Shown here: in pieces, positions 7,453-13,958 of the stretch
How positions within the stretch are numbered: the first letter of the stretch is position 1
Layout of the letters: every line of letters begins with the position of its first letter
Source of the DNA: SURF-32 sp964648365
GTDB taxonomy: Bacteria; Planctomycetota; Phycisphaerae; UBA1845
NCBI GenBank assembly: GCA_964648365.1
Contig: CAZYLK010000122.1
Coordinates: 1-18,709 of the forward strand
Direction of reading: 5' to 3'
Length of the DNA stretch: 18,709 nt
Program-made: the position numbers and the translations under genes
The notes under the pieces: generated by a model
What the model was told of the DNA's origin: nothing
The model's input: only the letters and a program-made list of their open reading frames with translations
The model's database searches: none

Positions 7453-8967
7453 ATGAAGCTCAAACTGCACCACCAGATCCTGATCGCCATGCTGATCGGG
7501 GCCGGGATCGGACTTCCGTTGAGCATCCTGGCCGCCAATCGTCCGCTGGGCGCGATCGGACCCGAGTGGCGGACGCAACTGGAGGCCGGGGCGCTGCCTG
7601 CGGAGCTTCGCGCCGAGCTTGCGGCGCAGGGGGCGGCCGTGGACGCGACGTCCACACTGAAGCCCGGCCGCGTCGAGTCCCGCTGGATCGTCGTCGATCC
7701 CGTGGCGGGACGACGTTACACGCTCGTCGTGCGTGAGGATCAGATCGAGGTGCTCGGCGGGCGGATCGCACAGCGCCTGCCCGAAACGCTCGCCCGCTAC
7801 GGCAAGGGGATCGGCGATGTCTTTCTTCAACTGCTCAAGATGATTGTCGCGCCGCTGATCGCGGCCTCGCTGATTACCGGCGTGGCGGGGACCGGCAGCG
7901 TAAAGGGGCTGGGCCGCATGGGCGGCCGGACCGTCGGGCTGTACATGACGACCAGCCTGATTGCCATCGTCACCGGCATCGTCATGGTCAACCTCATCGG
8001 TCCCGGCCGCGGCGCCGACCTCGACGCCCTGCAGGCGGGCGCCGAGGAGGTGAGCTCGACGCTGATTGCGGCCGACGTCAGCGTCTGGGAGGTGCTCTGG
8101 CAGCAACTCTTTACGCTGATCCCCTCCAACCCCTTCGCTGCCCTGGCCGACCCGACAAACACGTCGATCCTGGGCGTCATCTTCTTCTCGCTGATGTTCG
8201 GGATCTTCATCACGGTCGTCGGCGGGGAGACGGGCGCGCTGCTGACGAAGTTCTTTTCCGGCGCGTTCGACGTGATGATGAGCATGACGATGTTCATCAT
8301 CCGACTGGCCCCGATCGGCGTGTTCGGCTTCATGCTGTACGCCGCGGCCGGCAAGGGGGTGGACGTCTTCGTGGCGCTGGGCAAATACGCCCTCACGGTG
8401 GCATTGGCGCTGACGTTTCATGCCCTGGTGACGCTGCCGCTGATCATTCTGTTGCTGGCCCGCCGGTCGCCGTGGGAGTATTTCAAGTCCATGTCGCCGG
8501 CGCTGCTGACCGCCTTCAGCACCGCCAGCAGCAACGGCACGCTGCCGCTGACGATTACCTGTGTCGAGGAGCGCGCCGGCGTTTCCAACCGTACGAGTTC
8601 GTTCGTGCTGCCATTGGGCGCGACCATCAACATGGACGGAACGGCGCTCTATGAGGCGGTGGCCGTGCTGTTCATCGCACAAGCCTACGGCAACGATCTG
8701 GGCCTGGCCCAGCAGTGCATCGTGGCCTTGACCGCCCTGCTCGCCAGCGTCGGCGCGGCCGGCATCCCCCACGCGGGCACGGTCATGATGGTCGTCGTTC
8801 TCGGCGCGGTGGGGCTCCCGCTCGACGCCGTCGGCCTGATCCTGGCCGTCGATCGCATCCTCGACATGTATCGCACGTCGATCAACGTCTGGAGCGACTC
8901 GTCGATCTGCTCGGTGATTGATCGGATGGAAGGCACGTCAGCGGGCGCGCGGCCGGCCCCGGAGTAG
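7453..8967 (+). CDS. Dicarboxylate/amino acid:cation symporter (DAACS)
   Basis: 504 residues, an inner-membrane sodium- or proton-coupled carrier of the glutamate/dicarboxylate (GltP/DctA) family. Family signatures are clear: the serine-rich hairpin with FSTASSNGTLP (355-365), NMDGT (393-397) in the cation/substrate site, and DRILDMYRTSINVWSD (467-482). The substrate (glutamate, aspartate or C4-dicarboxylates) cannot be decided by eye. The protein is longer than typical members (about 420-440 residues). Between the first helix (about 8-27) and the helix starting near 120 lies an extra hydrophilic stretch of about 80 residues, probably periplasmic, including a strand-like RRYTLVVREDQIEVLGG (87-103). 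The start at 7453 is chosen because MKLKLHHQILIAMLIG begins the first helix and a -10 box lies 8 nt upstream. Upstream residues in frame are not membrane-like. It follows the protease gene by 109 nt and probably has its own promoter. Confidence 0.93.
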   Translation: MKLKLHHQILIAMLIGAGIGLPLSILAANRPLGAIGPEWRTQLEAGALPAELRAELAAQGAAVDATSTLKPGRVESRWIVVDPVAGRRYTLVVREDQIEVLGGRIAQRLPETLARYGKGIGDVFLQLLKMIVAPLIAASLITGVAGTGSVKGLGRMGGRTVGLYMTTSLIAIVTGIVMVNLIGPGRGADLDALQAGAEEVSSTLIAADVSVWEVLWQQLFTLIPSNPFAALADPTNTSILGVIFFSLMFGIFITVVGGETGALLTKFFSGAFDVMMSMTMFIIRLAPIGVFGFMLYAAAGKGVDVFVALGKYALTVALALTFHALVTLPLIILLLARRSPWEYFKSMSPALLTAFSTASSNGTLPLTITCVEERAGVSNRTSSFVLPLGATINMDGTALYEAVAVLFIAQAYGNDLGLAQQCIVALTALLASVGAAGIPHAGTVMMVVVLGAVGLPLDAVGLILAVDRILDMYRTSINVWSDSSICSVIDRMEGTSAGARPAPE

Positions 8968-9054
8968 ATGGAACCAGCGGCGCCGGAAGGCTGTGCCGCT
9001 TCTGCCTGCGTCTCGAAATCGCGCCGATCGGCCCTGATCGGCCCCAGGCCCGCA

Positions 9055-9082
9055 TTGACCGGTCACCTGGGGCGCGTTTAGA
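9055..9082 (+). promoter_or_regulatory. Candidate promoter of first kelch-like gene
   Basis: TTGACC (9055-9060), a 16-nt spacer, then TTTAGA (9077-9082). The -10 is poor. Its support is positional: the -10 candidate ends 130 nt before the start codon, almost the same distance as the candidate before the second kelch-like gene. An inverted repeat CCCCAGG/CCTGGGG (9042-9048, 9066-9072) flanks the -35. Confidence 0.28.
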
Positions 9083-9197
9083 GTTGGGAGCGTCAAGCCC
9101 CCGGCGCGATGGGCTGAGGGGTTTCACGCGGACTGCGGCGGGTGCTGCGCGGTCTGGTGGTCGGGCCGCAGTCGAAATCCCCCGCGTTCGGGCCTCG

Positions 9198-9203
9198 AAG
9201 GAG
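9198..9203 (+). promoter_or_regulatory. Ribosome binding site fixing the first kelch-like start
   Basis: AAGGAG with a 9-nt spacer to the ATG at 9213. The same arrangement (purine run, short spacer ending in atc, ATG) precedes the other two paralogues, at 11466-11473 and 13944-13949. It excludes the longer in-frame starts. Confidence 0.75.
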
Positions 9204-9212
9204 CTTTCCATC

Positions 9213-11246
9213 ATGATGCACGCTCAGTCCGAGCGGGCTTGCCGCCACGCGCGACACGCCGTTCGTCTTCTACCGTCGCTCGCGTCCGTCACAATCATGC
9301 TCGCCGCCGCCGCGATCGCGCCTGCTGAGGAGTGTTTTGAATGGCAGCGGATGGAGCCCGAGGGCCGATTCGGTCATCGGGTGGTCTGGGACACGCGCCG
9401 CGACGTGATGGTCCTGTTCGGCGGATCGTCCGACTATCGTGTGCTTGCCACCAGTGACACATGGGAGTGGAACGGCCGCCGCTGGCGCCTGGCCGCCACC
9501 GAAGGCCCGCCGCCGCGCCGTGCGTTCGATATGGCGTTTGATGAGCGTCGCGGGGTCATTGTGCTCTTCGGGGGCGAGGGCGAAGAAGGCGAACCGACGT
9601 TCGGAGATACTTGGGAGTGGGATGGGCGATCCTGGATGCAGCGCCACGTGGAAGGCCCCTCCCCACGGACGCGCCACGCCATGGCCTACGACGCCGACCG
9701 GGGCGTCACCGTGCTGTCGGGCGGCTATACGCAGGACGGGACGAGGGAGACGTGGGAGTGGGATGGAAGGGAATGGACGCTGCGCTACAACGGGCCGCAA
9801 CAACCCGGCGTCTACCACAGAATGATCTACGACCAGAAGCGGCGTGTCGTCGTGTCATCCGGTTACGAGTTGTGGGAGTGGGACGGAAACGTCTGGACGC
9901 TCCGAGAAGCGCCCGGACCTGCCGAGCGGGTGGGTCACGCGTTCGTCTACGACCCGCAGCGCGGCGTCTGCATTCTTGTCGGAGGGAATCCGTGGAACGA
10001 ACGTCCTCTGCAGGAAATGTGGGAGTGGGACGGCGAACGTTGGACCGAACTCGATGCGCCCCCGTTTGAGCCGCGCTGGTACCCGGACGCCGTTTTCGAT
10101 CCTGTCCATGGCAGACTGGTCCTGTTCGGCGGGCGGGGCGTGCTGTACGGCGAGGTGGAGCGAAACGCGTCCGACCTCTGGCAATACTCAGATGGAGGGT
10201 GGGAGCGCCTCCGCGGCACCGCGGCGCCCGGCGGCCTTCTGGCCTATGACAGCGCCCGAGGAATCACCGTCGCCATAACCGCCATGGAAGGCAGGTACAT
10301 CTGGGAGTGGAACGGTCGTCAGTGGCGGCTGCGCCAGGTCGCCAACGAGAAATCCCTGTCTATTCATGGCGTTGCCTACGATCCTCACCTCAAAGAGATC
10401 CTAGGCGTTTCATACCAATATCCCCTCCAACTGTGGAGCTGGCGCCGACCCTACTGGCGGGCCTATACCGTCACCAACGCTCAGTCGGTCGGACCGGGCG
10501 GTCCGATGACGTACGACGAAGCACGCGGTGTCGCGGTCATCGTCGGCTCCGACGGCAGAACCTGGGAGTGGCGGGACCGGCAGGACCGGCTTGAGCTGCG
10601 CAGCAGCCAGGGCCCGGCGTGGGCAACGGGCATGACGTTTGACTCCAGGCGCGGTGTCAGCGTGCTATTCAACCCTCGTTTTCAGGACGTGGGCGCGACG
10701 TGGGAGTGGGACGGCCAATCCTGGACGCTGGGTTCTCGCGAGGGACCGGGCGACGTCGACGGCTACGGCATGACCTTCGACACCCGGCGCAGCCACACCG
10801 TAATGTTCGGCGGCAAGCGACGCGGCGAGGGCGATCTCAACGAAGTCTGGCGATGGGACGGGCGGCAGTGGGCCCAGCTTGAGGTCACCGGAACCAACCG
10901 CCCGACCCCCGGTTCAAGCCGGGGCTTCGTCTACGACCAGCGGCGCGACGTTTTCGTTGCATGCCGCGGCGGCAACACGTGGGAGCTGACCCCCGTCGTC
11001 TGCTGCGACGACGTAGACACACTGGCGACGCGCTGCCGCAAGGACCGGCTCGTCGCCACGCTGCATCTGCTGACAAGCGAACTCAACGGCCACCGCGTAA
11101 CGCTCATGGCCGACGGTCACTGGGCGGACACGAAAATCCACGGCACTCGCGCGCGGGTGAAGTTCCCTCGCATCGAGGGAAAAGTAGACATCGAACTGGC
11201 AACGCCGTCGGGTTGTCAGCAGCGCTGGCCGGTGGAGTGCAGGTAA
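9213..11246 (+). CDS. Secreted twelve-unit kelch-like propeller protein, paralogue 1
   Basis: 677 residues. A signal peptide (about 1-38, cleavage after A-P-A) exports it. Residues 41-596 hold twelve kelch-like units, each with a pattern close to H-x-M-x-Y-D-x-x-R-G-V-x-V-L-F-G-G, then T-W-E-W-D-G-x-x-W. W-E-W motifs are at about 84, 134, 180, 221, 270 and onward, and the last unit ends in WELTPVVCC. This should fold as beta-propeller(s); twelve units could make two six-bladed propellers. A C-terminal domain (597-677) has cysteines 598, 608, 668 and 676 and recurs in the next two genes and in the convergent gene at 16137-18611. No catalytic motif (for example of galactose oxidase) was recognised, so a binding or structural role outside the cytoplasm is likelier. 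The in-frame start at 9084 is rejected in favour of the one with a Shine-Dalgarno and signal peptide. Confidence 0.88.
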   Translation: MMHAQSERACRHARHAVRLLPSLASVTIMLAAAAIAPAEECFEWQRMEPEGRFGHRVVWDTRRDVMVLFGGSSDYRVLATSDTWEWNGRRWRLAATEGPPPRRAFDMAFDERRGVIVLFGGEGEEGEPTFGDTWEWDGRSWMQRHVEGPSPRTRHAMAYDADRGVTVLSGGYTQDGTRETWEWDGREWTLRYNGPQQPGVYHRMIYDQKRRVVVSSGYELWEWDGNVWTLREAPGPAERVGHAFVYDPQRGVCILVGGNPWNERPLQEMWEWDGERWTELDAPPFEPRWYPDAVFDPVHGRLVLFGGRGVLYGEVERNASDLWQYSDGGWERLRGTAAPGGLLAYDSARGITVAITAMEGRYIWEWNGRQWRLRQVANEKSLSIHGVAYDPHLKEILGVSYQYPLQLWSWRRPYWRAYTVTNAQSVGPGGPMTYDEARGVAVIVGSDGRTWEWRDRQDRLELRSSQGPAWATGMTFDSRRGVSVLFNPRFQDVGATWEWDGQSWTLGSREGPGDVDGYGMTFDTRRSHTVMFGGKRRGEGDLNEVWRWDGRQWAQLEVTGTNRPTPGSSRGFVYDQRRDVFVACRGGNTWELTPVVCCDDVDTLATRCRKDRLVATLHLLTSELNGHRVTLMADGHWADTKIHGTRARVKFPRIEGKVDIELATPSGCQQRWPVECR

Positions 11247-11251
11247 AGCCG

Positions 11252-11270
11252 ACGCTGCCGCTTGCAGCGT
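11252..11270 (+). terminator. Hairpin after first kelch-like gene
   Basis: Perfect 7-bp arms ACGCTGC/GCAGCGT with a 5-nt loop begin 6 nt after the stop codon. No T-run follows, so it may be an mRNA 3' end structure or a weak terminator. Confidence 0.3.
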
Positions 11271-11322
11271 ATCGCATTGTCTGTGGGATCGGCCGTTGGT
11301 GCGATTGCGCCAGCGGCCGGTC

Positions 11323-11352
11323 TTGCGTTCAGGGCGCCGACTCAGTTAGGAT
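11323..11352 (+). promoter_or_regulatory. Candidate promoter of second kelch-like gene
   Basis: TTGCGT (11323-11328), an 18-nt spacer, then TAGGAT (11347-11352), four of six -10 bases. The -10 candidate ends 128 nt before the start, close to the 130 nt seen in the first paralogue. Confidence 0.28.
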
Positions 11353-11465
11353 ACCCCGGTCATCACCCCTCCGGCACGGGCCGGGAGGGTCACGTCGCCT
11401 TCCAAGAACAGCGCGCGGCCTGGTGGTCGGGCCGCGAAACGACAGCACGTCTCGTCTGTTTGTCG

Positions 11466-11473
11466 AAAGGGGA
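11466..11473 (+). promoter_or_regulatory. Ribosome binding site fixing the second kelch-like start
   Basis: AAAGGGGA, 7 nt before the ATG at 11481. It aligns with the sites before the other two paralogues and favours this start over the internal ATG pair at 11565 and 11568. Confidence 0.65.
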
Positions 11474-11480
11474 ATCGATC

Positions 11481-13697
11481 ATGTCTGATGTTAAAACCGT
11501 CCGAGGACAGGGTCCGGCCGTAGATAAGCTCAGGCTGCGGCCGTTGATCTTGAGTGGCAAGAAGATGATGCACCTTGCGCAAAGCTTGTTTCGATGTGAG
11601 AGGATTCCGGCGTCGCGGGGCGCTCTGGCCCTGCTCGTTGCCGCGGCCGCGCTGGCAATCATGCCGAGTTCCGCGAGCGCGCAAGACGACGAGTGCTTTG
11701 AGTGGCGCGCGGTCGAGCCGACCGCCCGGGCCGGTCACCGCCTCGCGTGGGACGCGCGGCGGAACGTGATGGTCATGTTCGGCGGCGTCAGGGAGTATCT
11801 GCGAACCTTCAGTAACACGTGGGAATGGGACGGCCGGCGATGGTCGTTGCGTGCCGTGGACGGACCGTCGTCCCGCAGGGGCATGGACATGGTGTACGAC
11901 GAGCGCCGCGGCGTCGTCGTGCTCTTCGGCGGCACCGACTCGCAGCGGCGGGAATACTACGGCGATACGTGGGAGTGGGATGGCGTCACGTGGCACGAGC
12001 GGCAGGTGGAAGGCCCCTTCGCGCGGGCGTATCACGCGATGACATACGACTCCGACCGCGGCGTGGTCGTCCTGACCTCCGGAGAAACCGAGGACGGCGA
12101 AGTCTACGAAACGTGGGAGTGGGATGGCGTCGCGTGGACCCTTCGTGATGCCAACGAGCCGCGCATCCAGTTCGCTCACCGGCTGGCGTACGACAGCCAG
12201 CGCCGCGTGGCCGTCGCCGTCGGGTACTCGGCCGATCGCACGCCGCACAACGGAACGGTGTGGGAATGGGACGGAAACGCATGGACCCGTCGGGATGCGG
12301 GCGGTCCTGACACGGGCCGATGGAGCGCCGGCTTCGACTACGACGCGGCCCGCCGCGTCTGCGTGCTCGTCAGCGGATTTCCCTACAACGACGTTGGCGA
12401 CATGTGGGAATGGGACGGCGAGTCCTGGACGCAGCGCCCCACACCCCCCACCGGCGGCCGCGACGCCGCTGACATGGTCTACGATCCGGTCAGTGAGCGG
12501 CTTGTTCTGGCCGGCGGCGGCGTGAAGGATCCGCAGGACCGCCTCGTGCTTACCGGCGACATCTGGGTCTACGAGAACGACGAATGGCAGGAAGTTCATG
12601 CCTCCCCGCCGTCGGCGTACAGCGAGGCCATCATGAGCTATGACGCCCGTCGGGATGTCACCCTGCTGCTCGGTGGTCGTTCGGATGAGGGAGGCGACCT
12701 TCCGGTCTGGGAGTGGAACGGCCGGGAGTGGCGCCGTCAGCGGCAGTCAGCGGCGCCGCCGCGTTACGCCCAGGAAGCCGTGTTCGACACCGCGCTGGGC
12801 GAAACGATCGTCTTTTTCGAGGTGGATCCGGACGATCCGCTGGATCTGTGGACCTGGCGGGGGCACAAGTGGACGGAGTACCCCCTCAACAATTCTCGTC
12901 GCGTCCGCAACGACACGGTGACGCTCGCCTATGATCAGTCCCGTGAAGTCGCCGTCATCGTCGCCGAAGTTCCGGGTGACAACGAGATGCACACGTGGGA
13001 GTGGCGCGGCCGTGAGAATCAACTCGAACTCGTCCAGGTCGCCGGGCTTCCGCTGCGGCGCGCCGCGGCGATGACGTACGACACGGCCCGCGGCGTCACC
13101 GTCCTGGCGGGCGGCCTGGGACCGGACCTCGGCTCGACCTGGGAATGGGACGGCGATTCGTGGCGCCGCGCGGGTGGCGATGGCCCGGTCATCGCCGATG
13201 GCACGATGACCTACGACACGCGGCGCGAGATGCCCGTGATGTTCGCCGGCATGATCGACAACGAGCGCACGAACGACGTCTGGCGCTGGAACGGCGAGGC
13301 GTGGAGCCGGCTCGAAGTCGCGGGCGATTTCGCCCCGCTGCCGCGCCGCTACGCCGGCTTCGTGTACGATCAGAAACGTGATGTCTATGTGTCGTTCGGC
13401 GGAGATGCCATTGGCGACTCGGGCGTAACTTGGGAGCTGACGCCCGTCGTGTGCTGCGACGACGCACGCAAGCTGGCCGCGCGCTGCCGCAAAAACGGCC
13501 TGGTCGCGAAACTCCGGCTGACGAGCGACGCCTACGACGGCCGCACGGTCACGCTGCTCGCCAACGGTCACTGGCTGGACGCGACGGTCCGCGGCGACCG
13601 CGCCCGGGCGAAGTTTGCCGGCCTGACCGGGTCGATTGAGATCGGCCTGGAGACGCCGTCCGGCTGCGGGCTGAGGCGGCGCGCCGAATGTAACTGA
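11481..13697 (+). CDS. Secreted twelve-unit kelch-like propeller protein, paralogue 2
   Basis: 738 residues. It has the same twelve W-E-W-D-G kelch-like units and C-terminal four-cysteine domain (658-738; cysteines 659, 669, 729, 737) as its neighbours, with the variant units at the same ordinal positions. The N-terminus is longer: about 28 extra residues precede an internal M-M-H (29-31) that matches the first residues of paralogue 1, then a hydrophobic stretch and A-S-A-Q at about 65-68 as a likely signal-peptidase site. Either the long start at 11481 (better ribosome binding site) or the internal start at 11565 could be used; export is expected from both. It differs more from paralogues 1 and 3 in unit 8 (DLWTWRGHKW), yet shares upstream DNA with paralogue 1. 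Function unknown; presumed extracytoplasmic binding or structural protein. Confidence 0.87.
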   Translation: MSDVKTVRGQGPAVDKLRLRPLILSGKKMMHLAQSLFRCERIPASRGALALLVAAAALAIMPSSASAQDDECFEWRAVEPTARAGHRLAWDARRNVMVMFGGVREYLRTFSNTWEWDGRRWSLRAVDGPSSRRGMDMVYDERRGVVVLFGGTDSQRREYYGDTWEWDGVTWHERQVEGPFARAYHAMTYDSDRGVVVLTSGETEDGEVYETWEWDGVAWTLRDANEPRIQFAHRLAYDSQRRVAVAVGYSADRTPHNGTVWEWDGNAWTRRDAGGPDTGRWSAGFDYDAARRVCVLVSGFPYNDVGDMWEWDGESWTQRPTPPTGGRDAADMVYDPVSERLVLAGGGVKDPQDRLVLTGDIWVYENDEWQEVHASPPSAYSEAIMSYDARRDVTLLLGGRSDEGGDLPVWEWNGREWRRQRQSAAPPRYAQEAVFDTALGETIVFFEVDPDDPLDLWTWRGHKWTEYPLNNSRRVRNDTVTLAYDQSREVAVIVAEVPGDNEMHTWEWRGRENQLELVQVAGLPLRRAAAMTYDTARGVTVLAGGLGPDLGSTWEWDGDSWRRAGGDGPVIADGTMTYDTRREMPVMFAGMIDNERTNDVWRWNGEAWSRLEVAGDFAPLPRRYAGFVYDQKRDVYVSFGGDAIGDSGVTWELTPVVCCDDARKLAARCRKNGLVAKLRLTSDAYDGRTVTLLANGHWLDATVRGDRARAKFAGLTGSIEIGLETPSGCGLRRRAECN

Positions 13698-13722
13698 CGT
13701 TTCCAAAAACACTTCCGGCCGA

Positions 13723-13743
13723 TCCGGGCGACGTGCGCCCGGA
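13723..13743 (+). terminator. GC-rich hairpin after second kelch-like gene
   Basis: Perfect 8-bp arms TCCGGGCG/CGCCCGGA with the loop ACGTG, 26 nt past the stop. A second hairpin (CCGGCTG/CAGCCGG) follows at once. There is no T-run, so factor-independent termination is uncertain. Confidence 0.35.
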
Positions 13744-13943
13744 CCGGCTGAGCCGTGCGCAGCCGGCGTCTGCAAAAAAAGCGCTGATCTGGAATCCTGC
13801 ACGAACACCGCGGGGCCGTGGCCGTACACATCCGAAGGACGCCGTCGTCACAAGACGCGCACGCGGGCGGCGTCCCGGTCGAGGTTTTGTTCCGAATGCG
13901 GTCGACGGTGCAACGGAACGGAATCAACCTGAGGTCGAAACGG

Positions 13944-13949
13944 AAGGAG
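13944..13949 (+). promoter_or_regulatory. Ribosome binding site fixing the third kelch-like start
   Basis: AAGGAG with a 9-nt spacer to the ATG at 13959, the same spacing as in paralogue 1. It rules out the longer in-frame start at 13818. Confidence 0.75.
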
Positions 13950-13958
13950 TACTCGATC

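Noticed and set aside
7441..8772. Minus-strand open frame of 443 codons
   Set aside because: Antisense to the symporter, whose family motifs are unmistakable. The product is a low-complexity Arg/Gln/Asp/His-rich shadow.
11346..12599. Minus-strand open frame of 417 codons
   Set aside because: Antisense to the second kelch-like gene. Its repetitive look simply mirrors the repeat DNA.
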